A DNA stretch of 64,000 nt from Pseudomonadota bacterium (lineage in GTDB: Bacteria; Pseudomonadota; Gammaproteobacteria; Steroidobacterales; Steroidobacteraceae), in NCBI GenBank assembly GCA_016720075.1, contig JADJXW010000001.1, positions 310,001 to 374,000 on the forward strand. The letters are read 5' to 3'. Shown in pieces: positions 17,019 through 24,817 of the stretch (its first letter is position 1; each line of letters begins with the position of its first letter). The notes below the pieces were generated by a model. That model was not told the origin of the DNA, searched no databases, and saw only the letters and a list, made by a program, of their open reading frames with translations. The position numbers and the translations under genes are program-made.

Positions 17019-19438
17019 CAGTACGTCACAACGAGCTGCGGCGTCTTGCTGCTGCTTTCCCGACTGCTGATGCTGAGCTGGTCAGCGCCTTCGGACCAGA
17101 TCACCAGCCCGTTGTTGGGGCGAATGCCATCCACCCATTCCTGCACCAGTGCAGTCAGGTCGAACGTGATCCAGCCCTTTGTGAAGCCTGCATCGAGCGG
17201 AGAGGCGGACGTGGCTTCATCGGCTGCCGTGGCCAGCGGGGTGGCGATGCCCGGGTCGAACTTGTAGTGATTGCCAAAGTAGGTTCCCGTGGTCGTATCG
17301 CCGCCCATGACGTGGATCCTGTCGCCCACGACGCCGGCCGCGGGCTCGTTCACCGCCAATGGATAGTTGAGCAGGCTGCTGTGGGAGTTGTTGACGGTGT
17401 CGTAGGCAGTCACCGATTTCACGGTTGCGGACCCCTGGAATCCGCTGATCAGATAGATCCGGTTGCCCAACGCGGCCGAGGCCATCGAGTCCGTCGCGAC
17501 GGGCAGTGGTGCCGTGGCGGTCCAGGCATTGGTGGCGGGGTCATAGACTTCGGTGTTGGCGATGCCAGTGCTGCCTGTATAGCCGCCCAGCGCATGCACC
17601 TTGCCGCCGACGCCCTGCGCGGCGAACCACATGCGCGCGGTCAGCATCGCCGCTCTCGCCGTCCACTTTTTCGTGGCGGGGTCGTATTCCTCGTTGGTTT
17701 TCACCGCGGCGGTGTTGGTGGTGCCGCCCAGTGCGTAGATCTTGCCGCCGATCGCAACTGCCGACAGGTTCGCCCTGCCCGTGAGCAGGTTTGCCGTGTT
17801 CACCCAGGAATTGGTGGCCGGGTCGTATATCTCGGTCTTGTGCTGCACGGACCCGTTTGTGCCGCCCATGACATAGATCTTGCCGTCCAACACGGCCGCC
17901 GCTGCCTCGGCGCGCCGGGTGGGCATCGCGGCCCGGGTGGCCCAGCTGTTGGTGGCCGGGTTGTACTCCTCCACCGTGTTCAGATATCCGGAGCCGTTGA
18001 TACCGCCGATCACATAGACCTTGTTGTTGACGACCGCCACCGAGTGCCCTGTCCTGGCGGTGGGCATGGACGCCATCGCCGTCCAGGACTGCTGCGTATT
18101 GGGCGGATGCACGGTGGTCCAGCTGGTGCAGTTGGTGCTGTAGTTCCAGCTGGTGCCGGGCGTTGCGGTGGGGCAGCTCTTGTTCGTGTTCGAGCCGGCA
18201 CCCTCGACCCAGGCCTCGGGGATGGCGTTGGCCCAGATCGACTTGCTCTTCGCCGTGGCATTGGCGACGGCGCCGACATACAGGCGCAGCACGGCGCTCT
18301 TGATGACCGCCCCCGCAGGCACCGACTGCACATCAAAGCGGATCGGGATCCGGTTTTCGCGGGTTGGCGTGAAGTAGACCTTGAGGGTGGTCGCGGCGCC
18401 ATTGTTGGCTGTCGCCGCGCCGCTGTCGTTGAAGCTGTCGGCCGTGGCATTAAGCGTAACCGTGCCGCCCGGCGTGTCCTCCGGTCCCGTGGTGCCACAG
18501 GGCAGCAGGTAGCTGAAGGTGATTCTTGGGCGTTCCGTCGCAGCGGAGCCGTCACTGCTGGTGAACTGGAAGGCAATCAATTCGCCCGTAGACTTGATCA
18601 GGATTCCATGATTAGGGTAACGCCCCTCCAGCCAGGCAGTCGTGACCTGCGTGGCATCGAGGTTCGCCAGCCGGGGCCTCCGGCTATCGCGACTTTGCAT
18701 TGAGCCTGGACGGATGGATGTCTCCACCGGGCGTCCAGCCGTGCTGCCGTCATGGGTGTTCCCCGTGGCTCCGTCCGGAGGGCTGGTGGCGCCGCTGCCC
18801 TCATTCCAGGCGCTGTGCATCCGGTAGAAATTTAACCCACCGAGAAATCCAGCTGAAGCACGCAATCCCAACGTGGCTGTGAGAGGACGACTGCCGGGTG
18901 GGAAGGCGGACAGGTCGAACTTCAACAACAGGCTCTGCTGGTCCTTCTTGAGGCTGAGTGTTCCAGTGGATCCAAAATTCGCCTCGGTCGCGGAATCGAT
19001 GTACGTGTCCAGACCCGCAGCCGCATCCGGCTGCAGCGTGTAGGTCTTGGGCGTGGCCTGGTACGCGTACACATTGCTGCGGGTGAGCGTGACAGAGGTG
19101 CCATTGAACGAGCCGGTGGAAACCAGTCCCGTGGTGTTGCCTCCCGCCGAGGTGGCATAGGCTGAATAGCTGGCGCCTCCAAAGCTGCTGTTCACCACCG
19201 GCGTGCCCGCCAACGGAACCCGCCGGCGCAGCTCCTGGCCTGCACCGCGGGCGTTCACCGCCTGCAGGCCCGCCTCGGCTGCGAAGCGCGCGCGGTCCGC
19301 ATCCAGCTGGTTCGAAACCATCACGGCATTGATGCCGTTGTCCCGATTGAGCGTGAATGCCACCGCCGCGATCAGGCCCATGGCCAGCATGACGGGGAGC
19401 AGCGTGAAGCCGCGCAGGCGGGAAGGGGCGTTAATCAC
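17018..19438 (-). CDS. Giant pilin-like adhesin: prepilin N-terminus, DNRLRE domain, and a second DNRLRE domain split by a six-bladed Kelch propeller
   Basis: 806 residues. Residues 4-34 form a type IV prepilin-like N-terminus cleavable after Gly10 (G|FTLLPVMLAM), with Pro instead of Glu at +5, as in PilX-like minor pilins. Residues about 132-311 form a DNRLRE (CBM96-like) beta domain. Residues about 327-444 look like the first part of another, up to SWNYSTNCTSWTTVH. Its usual ending, GWITFDLTALVQEWVDG through PQLVVTY, appears only at 755-806. Between them lie six Kelch blades (about 450-728; cores VYVIGG, IYVMGG, IYALGG, VHALGG, IYLISG, IHVMGG). A GTG start overlaps the upstream stop. A tip adhesin role is inferred. 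Confidence 0.88.
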   Translation of the reverse strand: MINAPSRLRGFTLLPVMLAMGLIAAVAFTLNRDNGINAVMVSNQLDADRARFAAEAGLQAVNARGAGQELRRRVPLAGTPVVNSSFGGASYSAYATSAGGNTTGLVSTGSFNGTSVTLTRSNVYAYQATPKTYTLQPDAAAGLDTYIDSATEANFGSTGTLSLKKDQQSLLLKFDLSAFPPGSRPLTATLGLRASAGFLGGLNFYRMHSAWNEGSGATSPPDGATGNTHDGSTAGRPVETSIRPGSMQSRDSRRPRLANLDATQVTTAWLEGRYPNHGILIKSTGELIAFQFTSSDGSAATERPRITFSYLLPCGTTGPEDTPGGTVTLNATADSFNDSGAATANNGAATTLKVYFTPTRENRIPIRFDVQSVPAGAVIKSAVLRLYVGAVANATAKSKSIWANAIPEAWVEGAGSNTNKSCPTATPGTSWNYSTNCTSWTTVHPPNTQQSWTAMASMPTARTGHSVAVVNNKVYVIGGINGSGYLNTVEEYNPATNSWATRAAMPTRRAEAAAAVLDGKIYVMGGTNGSVQHKTEIYDPATNSWVNTANLLTGRANLSAVAIGGKIYALGGTTNTAAVKTNEEYDPATKKWTARAAMLTARMWFAAQGVGGKVHALGGYTGSTGIANTEVYDPATNAWTATAPLPVATDSMASAALGNRIYLISGFQGSATVKSVTAYDTVNNSHSSLLNYPLAVNEPAAGVVGDRIHVMGGDTTTGTYFGNHYKFDPGIATPLATAADEATSASPLDAGFTKGWITFDLTALVQEWVDGIRPNNGLVIWSEGADQLSISSRESSSKTPQLVVTY

Positions 19439-19947
19439 AGCGTGCCACCACCCAGCCGGACGCTGGCAGAAAGCGCCACGGCGGCCGCGCCTCTGGCCAG
19501 TGCCAGGCTGACCACCGCGATGGGTCTATCCACCGCCCCGGCCCCGGTCGGGGCATCGGCGGAAAACGCTGAAACGTTGCCGGCAATGACCGTCGCGCCT
19601 GCGCAGGCCGTATCGGTGGTGGTAGTTTCGATCAGCTGACTGCTGCCGTTCAGGCAGTACATGACGCAGGCGGCAGCACTGCATCCGGTCGGCGCAAACC
19701 AGTCGCCGGTCGTGTTGGCGGCAGGGGCGTTCAGCGGCTTCGGCGTCACCTGGCGTGCCCGGTCACTGATGCGTTCCAGTGCGAAGCGTCCCTGGTAGGT
19801 CAGCTCGTTGATGTCACGGCCCTGGGTCTGGGCATCCGCGCCCAGCTTGACCAGCCCGTTGATGGCGCCGAGCACCATGGCGCCGATGATCATGCCAATC
19901 AGCAGCTCGATGAGGGTGACACCGCGTTGGCGCGCCGCAATCGTCAT
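19435..19947 (-). CDS. PilW/MshO-like minor prepilin
   Basis: 170 residues beginning MTIAARQRG|VTLIELLIGMIIGAMV, a canonical class III prepilin signal with Glu+5 and a hydrophobic helix. The globular part has two cysteine-containing loops (TGCSAAACVMYCLNG and DTACAG) and ends in a beta-rich ALSASVRLGGG segment. The ATG at 19947 is preferred over the GTG at 19959 because it follows the upstream stop by 2 bp. It should be processed by a prepilin peptidase encoded elsewhere. Confidence 0.85.
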   Translation of the reverse strand: MTIAARQRGVTLIELLIGMIIGAMVLGAINGLVKLGADAQTQGRDINELTYQGRFALERISDRARQVTPKPLNAPAANTTGDWFAPTGCSAAACVMYCLNGSSQLIETTTTDTACAGATVIAGNVSAFSADAPTGAGAVDRPIAVVSLALARGAAAVALSASVRLGGGTL

Positions 19948-19949
19948 GG

Positions 19950-20387
19950 CTACCACCACCGCCCGACCAGCGTGGACATCCCATTGGCGGCGCCTTCCGA
20001 CTCGTAGTAGGCATTCACATACAGCAGCCCGGTATCGTTGCCGGTCAGCGCATTGGTCGCGACGTCGTAGCGGTACAGAACGACCACCAGGCGATCCGGC
20101 GTGCCGACGGGGTCGGACCTGGCTGCGCTCAGCGAAGTGGTGGTGTTGCCTCCCGACAGATACGTTTCCGCATACAGGTCACCGAAAGGCATGGCCAGCA
20201 CCTCCTCCAGTCGGCTGCGAAGTGCGAAGTGCCTGTTGGCCACGGTGTTGCCGCTGCCCAGGATGCCGGTGCCCAGCGCCTGCAAGGCAGGCGTCAGCAG
20301 GACTGACAGCAGCAGTACCGACAGCAGCACCTCGACGTAGGCAAATGCCTGTTGTCGACGCCCAGTGGTGATGAGGCGACGTGGCAT
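19950..20387 (-). CDS. PilV/MshP-like minor prepilin
   Basis: 145 residues starting MPRRLITTGRRQQ. The prepilin-like helix is A|FAYVEVLLSVLLLSVLLTPA, with Ala at -1 and Glu at +5. The remainder is a small beta domain with LEEVLAMPFGDLYAETYLSG, typical of PilV-type pilins. The start at 20387 lies 4 bp downstream of the stop of the preceding gene; a longer upstream reading in the same frame runs through that gene and is rejected. Confidence 0.82.
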   Translation of the reverse strand: MPRRLITTGRRQQAFAYVEVLLSVLLLSVLLTPALQALGTGILGSGNTVANRHFALRSRLEEVLAMPFGDLYAETYLSGGNTTTSLSAARSDPVGTPDRLVVVLYRYDVATNALTGNDTGLLYVNAYYESEGAANGMSTLVGRWW

Positions 20388-20391
20388 GGCG

Positions 20392-20949
20392 CTATGGCAC
20401 GCTGACCATGCCGGTCGCGCTGTCGATGGCGATCGTCGCACCCTGCGAGCCAAAGGCCAGCTGGATGCCGCTGCCGGCCTGCAGTGCCCCCTGGCTGCTG
20501 CCTGCGCCGTCAAACCCGCGCATCTGGGTCAGTCCGGGGCCGATCAGCAACTGGGGGCGCGGCTGCCCACCGGCCATGAACCGTGGCGTCAGCGTGACGC
20601 CCTGGGAATACGGATTGGCGGCGACGTCGAGCACCGCGGCGCGCTTGGTCAGGGGATCATTGATGGCTGACGTGCCGGCAACGGGCGGCACCTGGGCGTT
20701 GATGTTCGAGTAGTACAGCTTCAACTGGCCAGTCGTGCTTTTGACGTCCACCAACACATAGCCGCCGGTGCGCCTGGCTTCGCTCATCGCGAAGCGCAGC
20801 AGGTTTGCTGTCTCCCTGGGCGGCAACGGTCAGCTTCGGGGGTCATTGCCCGACAGCAGGGGTACGGCCACGGCCGAGACGATGGCCAGGATGCACACGG
20901 CAACCAGCATCTCCAGCAGCGTAAAGCCGGTCGCGACAGGATTCTTCAT
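20392..20949 (-). pseudogene. GspH/FimT-like prepilin with a locally scrambled frame and in-frame TGA
   Basis: A clean prepilin start at 20949 (MKNPVATG|FTLLEMLVAV) runs to GNDPRS and hits TGA (minus strand, near 20834). The same frame then continues as RETANLLRFAMSEARRTGGY and a full GspH-type domain to 20392. The seven codons around the stop make sense only in another frame (KLTVAAQ). This implies one base lost near the C5 run (about 20840) and one gained near the GGG run (about 20820). So it is either a decayed pilin or two compensating homopolymer errors in the sequence. If the TGA is real, only a 39-residue peptide is made unless a TTG at 20826 restarts translation. Confidence 0.8.
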
Positions 20950-20979
20950 GGCGCCACCGGCGTACTGGAGCTCGCCTGC

Positions 20980-21531
20980 TCAATGCGTTGAGTAGGCGGC
21001 TCCCTTGCTGTCGACGGCATTGCTGTTCATGACGATCTGGCCGGTCTTCACGTCATACGCCCAGCCGCCGGTCGCGGCCGAGGGGGCGAGCGGCGTGCCC
21101 GCGGTCGCCACCGCAATGGCGGCGCTGTTGCTGATCGGCTCGGCCGGCACGCCCTTGCGCAGGTACGGTCCGAGAAGCGTCGTCGGATCCGCGCCGCTGC
21201 AGGTGGTGCCCGACGCGCTGCTGTACTTGGTGAGCTGGTCTATGACCGCCTGCGCGGTATTGATGGCGCCGGTGCCGGCCGTGCCCACGGTGCAGGTGGC
21301 GCCGGTGGCCGCAACCGCGCCCGGGTACTTGCCGTTGTGCTGCACGCGGTAGAGGTCGATGGCCGCGCGCATCGAATGCACGTTGGCGTCCAGGGCCGAC
21401 TCCTGGGCATCCACGGTGGCGCTGGAGAACTGCGGGATGACGATCGCCGCGAGAATGGCCAGGATGATGACGACGATAAGCAGCTCGACCAGCGTGAACC
21501 CGCGGGGTCTGGACTGTGCGGCAATTCTCAT
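20980..21531 (-). CDS. Major pilin / pseudopilin (MshA or GspG-like)
   Basis: 183 residues. MRIAAQSRPRG|FTLVELLIVVIILAI is a textbook prepilin signal and helix with Glu+5. It is followed by the GspG/MshA-type YRVQHNGKYPG segment, a disulphide-capable pair of Cys-containing loops and a C-terminal GWAYDVKTGQIVMNS beta unit. Start chosen at 21531 with an AAGGATC ribosome binding site 4 nt upstream. It is the first prepilin after the motor genes and is preceded by a 96-bp gap, the longest inside the operon, so it may also have its own promoter for high expression. Confidence 0.9.
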   Translation of the reverse strand: MRIAAQSRPRGFTLVELLIVVIILAILAAIVIPQFSSATVDAQESALDANVHSMRAAIDLYRVQHNGKYPGAVAATGATCTVGTAGTGAINTAQAVIDQLTKYSSASGTTCSGADPTTLLGPYLRKGVPAEPISNSAAIAVATAGTPLAPSAATGGWAYDVKTGQIVMNSNAVDSKGAAYSTH

Positions 21532-21627
21532 GTTTGATCCTTGGGGAAAATGACTGCTCCAGGGGCCTTTACGGCTGTGGCGGAGCAACCTTTACCCGTA
21601 TCCCACCCATCCGTGATCCAGCTCTCA

Positions 21628-22761
21628 CTAGTGGATGGCGCGGGACAGCTTGAAGATCGGCAGGATCAGCGACACCACGATCAGCCCGACCACGATGCCC
21701 ATGACGATCAGCATGATGGGTTCGATGGCCTTCGACATGGCGGTGATGCGGCGGGTCAGTTCCCGTTCGTAGAATTCCGCAACCCGTGTCATCACCATGC
21801 CGAGGTTGCCCGTCTGTTCGCCCGTGGTGATCATCTGCTGCACCAGCGGCGGCACCAGCTCGGATCGGTTGAAGCCCACGGCAATCCCGCGGCCCTCGTT
21901 CACGTGCTGCTTCAGGTCCTCGAGGAAGCCGGCAAAGAACACGTTGCGCACCACGCCCTGGCTTGCCTTCAGCGCCACCGTGATGGGCACGCCGCTGCTC
22001 AGCGACAGCCCCAGCACGCTCAGCGTCTGGCTCAGGTAGATCTGCGTGTAGATGTCGCGTATCACCGGCAGGCGCATCTTGGCCCGATCCAGCGCGAGCC
22101 TGCCGCGGACGCTGCTGATCCAGCGATGCGCTGCCCACGTGCACGCGCCGCAGCCGACGCCGAGCACCAGCCAGTGGTTGCGCAGCAGGCCTGACATCGC
22201 CATCAGGAAAAGCGTGGTCGCGGGCAGCTGATCGCGGATCGAGGCGAACAGCGCCTCGAACTTCGGAAAGATGAAGACCAGCACGAATCCCACCACCAGC
22301 ACCGAGAAGCCGATCAGGAACAGCGGATAGGACAGCGCAGCCTTGATGTTGCTGCTCAGCTGGCTGTTCTTCTCATCCATCTTGTGCAGCTGCGCCAGCA
22401 CCTGCGGCAGGAAGCCGCCTTCCTCGGCGGCTCCCACGAGGCTCACGTACGTGCTGGAGAACATTTCCGGGTGCTTGCCCAGCGCGAAGGAGAAGCTCTT
22501 GCCTTCGCTCACGGTGTCGGCAATCGATTCGATGATGCTGGCCAGCAGCGGCGACTCCGGCTGATGCTGCATGGCCTTCAGGGCCTCGAACAGGCTTACG
22601 CCCGTCTCCAGCAGCAGCACCAGGCGCTCGGTGAACGTGATGCGCTGCTGCAGCGTGATCCGGGGTGCGCGGAAGCGGATCTCCATGTTCCACGTCGGCG
22701 CGCGGGAAGCCCTGGGGGCAGCCGGGGCCGGCGATCGGGTTGCGGGTATTTCAAGGGGCAT
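21628..22761 (-). CDS. Inner-membrane platform protein, GspF/PilC/MshG family
   Basis: 377 residues with two T2SSF domains (about 38-160 and 245-365) and three hydrophobic helices. Typical motifs are TERLVLLLETGVSLFEALKA, the KAALSYPLFLIG helix and TGEQTGNLGMVM. The protein anchors the assembly ATPase under the growing pilus. It follows the ATPase gene by 18 bp. Confidence 0.93.
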   Translation of the reverse strand: MPLEIPATRSPAPAAPRASRAPTWNMEIRFRAPRITLQQRITFTERLVLLLETGVSLFEALKAMQHQPESPLLASIIESIADTVSEGKSFSFALGKHPEMFSSTYVSLVGAAEEGGFLPQVLAQLHKMDEKNSQLSSNIKAALSYPLFLIGFSVLVVGFVLVFIFPKFEALFASIRDQLPATTLFLMAMSGLLRNHWLVLGVGCGACTWAAHRWISSVRGRLALDRAKMRLPVIRDIYTQIYLSQTLSVLGLSLSSGVPITVALKASQGVVRNVFFAGFLEDLKQHVNEGRGIAVGFNRSELVPPLVQQMITTGEQTGNLGMVMTRVAEFYERELTRRITAMSKAIEPIMLIVMGIVVGLIVVSLILPIFKLSRAIH

Positions 22762-22779
22762 GGGGCCTGGAACCTCGCA

Positions 22780-24813
22780 TCACTCGGCGTGGATGACGCG
22801 GTAGATTTCCTCCACCGTGGTCTTGCCTTCGAGCACGCGCCTGAGTCCGTCATCGAAGAGCGTGGCGTACTTCTCCCTCTTCATGAACGACGTGAGTTCC
22901 TCCTTGTTCGGCGCCTTCGCCATCAGGCGTTGCAGGGCGTCGCTGGATTCGATGATCTCGTGGATGCCCAGGCGCCCGCGGTACCCGGAGTCATAGCACG
23001 ACGAACAGCCACGACCCTTGCTGATCAGCGTGCCCGCTGGCCACTGGAAGCGCTCCAGCAGTTCGGTCGGCGCCAGGAACGTCTGCTTGCAGTCCGCGCA
23101 GATTCCCCGCACCAGGCGCTGCGCGATGACACCGGCCAGCGCACTCGACAGCAGATAGGGTTCGACGCCCATGTCCATCATGCGAGACAGTGCGCCCACC
23201 GCGTCGTTGGTGTGCAGCGTCGACAGCACCAGGTGGCCGGTGAGCGACGCCTGCACGGCGATTTCCGCCGTATCGCGATCGCGGATTTCGCCCACCATGA
23301 TGATGTCCGGATCCTGCCGCAGCACATGCTTGAGCATGCGCACGAAGGTCAGCCCGATCGCCTCATTGACCTGGTTCTGGTTGATGATGTCGAGCTGGTA
23401 TTCGACCGGATCCTCGATCGTGACGATGTTCTTCTCGACGCTTTTCAGGTGGTTGACCGAGGCATAGAGGGTGGTGGTCTTGCCGCTGCCGGTGGGGCCG
23501 GTGACCAGCATCAGCCCGTAGCTGCGGGCCAGCAGCTTCTTCAGCAGCGCCAGGTTCGGCTCGCTCATGCCGAGCTTCTCGACATCGAGGATGGAGTGGC
23601 TCTTGTCGAGCACGCGCAGCACGACCTTTTCCCCATAGATTCCGGGCAGCGAGCTGAATCGCAGGTCGACATTGCGTCCCTGCGTGGTCACCTGCATGCG
23701 GCCGTCCTGCGGCAGCCTGCGTTCGGCGATGTCCAGGTTGGCCATGACCTTCAATCGCGAGACGATGGCCGGATGCATGTCGGCGCGTGTCGACAGCGCC
23801 TCGTACAGCAGGCCATCGATCCGGAACCGCACCAGCGAGCGGCTGCGCCCGCTCTCGATGTGGATGTCGCTGACCCCGTCCCGCACGGCGCGCTGTATCA
23901 GGCCATTGACCAAGTTGATGACCGGGCTGCCGCCCGCCATCTGGTCGATCTGCGCGTAGTCGGATTCCTGTCGCTCCACCAGCGCAATGTCGGTGGCGGC
24001 GTAGTCGACCAGTTCGGGGTCGAATCCATTGCCGCTGTAGGCGTCGATCTGATGCTTGAGGATGTCTTCGCGGGCGGCGAGCACCAGGCGCAGCTTCAGT
24101 CCCGTCAGCTCCCGCACCTCGTCCTGGACCGGGATGGACTGCGGATCGCTGGTGGCCAGCGTGAGCGTGTCGTGCACCTTGAACAGCGGCAGCACCTCCA
24201 GGCGCCGCGCCACTTCCCGCGGCAGGGTTGCCGCGGCCGCAGCTTCATACAGGCCGGCGCGCAGGCGCAGGTGCGGCAGCCCGAACTGCCGACCCAGGGC
24301 GGCCAGCAGGTCGGCATCGGTGATCGTGCCATTCTCGACCAGCAGCCTGCCCATCCGCTTCCCGCTGCGCGATTGCAGCTGCGCGGCGGCGTCGATCTGC
24401 TCCACAGTGGCGACACCCATGTCGAGCAGGATCTCGCCGAACTTGCGCGGCGGCAGCGGGGCAGGGTCCTCGCCAATGGAAATCAGGTCACCCGGGTCGG
24501 CGCTGCGCATCGAGTCCGCATCGCCAAGACCCACGACGGTCAGGATGTCGCGCACCAGCGCGGAAGGATTCATCAGCTTCAGCCAGCCGCCGCCATAGGA
24601 CAGATTGACGTTGGCCTCCTGGATGATCTCCAGCGCCCGGCCGTCAACCAGTGATACCTGCTCCAGATCGAGGATCACCTGCAGCTGGTTCGAGGCGATG
24701 CATTGCGCGAGAGACTCCTGCAGGGCCTCGCTTGCCGCGCCCGCCGTCAAGGCCCCCGCGGGTGCGAGGTAGGTCATCGAGCCTATCTGGCTGAAGGCGA
24801 CCTGGGCACTCAT
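22780..24813 (-). CDS. Pilus assembly ATPase: STAS domain fused to MshEN and GspE/PilB
   Basis: 677 residues. Residues about 8-97 look like a STAS domain: VILDLEQVSLVDGRALEII, where the usual phospho-acceptor Ser after the Asp is Gly58. Residues about 122-220 form an MshEN-type region with two repeats (KFGEILLDMGVATVEQIDAA and RMGRLLVENGTITDADLLAA), the fold that binds cyclic di-GMP in MshE. The ATPase follows, with Walker A GPTGSGKTT (439-447), Walker B IIMVGEIRD, His box STLHTND and a zinc site from Cys572, 575, 603 and 606. It powers pilus extension. Fusion of STAS to this ATPase is unusual. The start is 4 bp downstream of the HD-GYP stop. Confidence 0.93.
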   Translation of the reverse strand: MSAQVAFSQIGSMTYLAPAGALTAGAASEALQESLAQCIASNQLQVILDLEQVSLVDGRALEIIQEANVNLSYGGGWLKLMNPSALVRDILTVVGLGDADSMRSADPGDLISIGEDPAPLPPRKFGEILLDMGVATVEQIDAAAQLQSRSGKRMGRLLVENGTITDADLLAALGRQFGLPHLRLRAGLYEAAAAATLPREVARRLEVLPLFKVHDTLTLATSDPQSIPVQDEVRELTGLKLRLVLAAREDILKHQIDAYSGNGFDPELVDYAATDIALVERQESDYAQIDQMAGGSPVINLVNGLIQRAVRDGVSDIHIESGRSRSLVRFRIDGLLYEALSTRADMHPAIVSRLKVMANLDIAERRLPQDGRMQVTTQGRNVDLRFSSLPGIYGEKVVLRVLDKSHSILDVEKLGMSEPNLALLKKLLARSYGLMLVTGPTGSGKTTTLYASVNHLKSVEKNIVTIEDPVEYQLDIINQNQVNEAIGLTFVRMLKHVLRQDPDIIMVGEIRDRDTAEIAVQASLTGHLVLSTLHTNDAVGALSRMMDMGVEPYLLSSALAGVIAQRLVRGICADCKQTFLAPTELLERFQWPAGTLISKGRGCSSCYDSGYRGRLGIHEIIESSDALQRLMAKAPNKEELTSFMKREKYATLFDDGLRRVLEGKTTVEEIYRVIHAE

Positions 24814-24817
24814 GGCG

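Noticed and set aside
21532..21627. Possible sigma-54 promoter before the major pilin
   Set aside because: The GGTTGC element has no GG exactly 10 bases upstream of its GC, so the -24/-12 spacing fails.
22384..24654. Long plus-strand open frame of about 750 codons opposite the pilus ATPase
   Set aside because: It is antisense to the GspE-type ATPase with clear Walker motifs; the composition is of shadow type.
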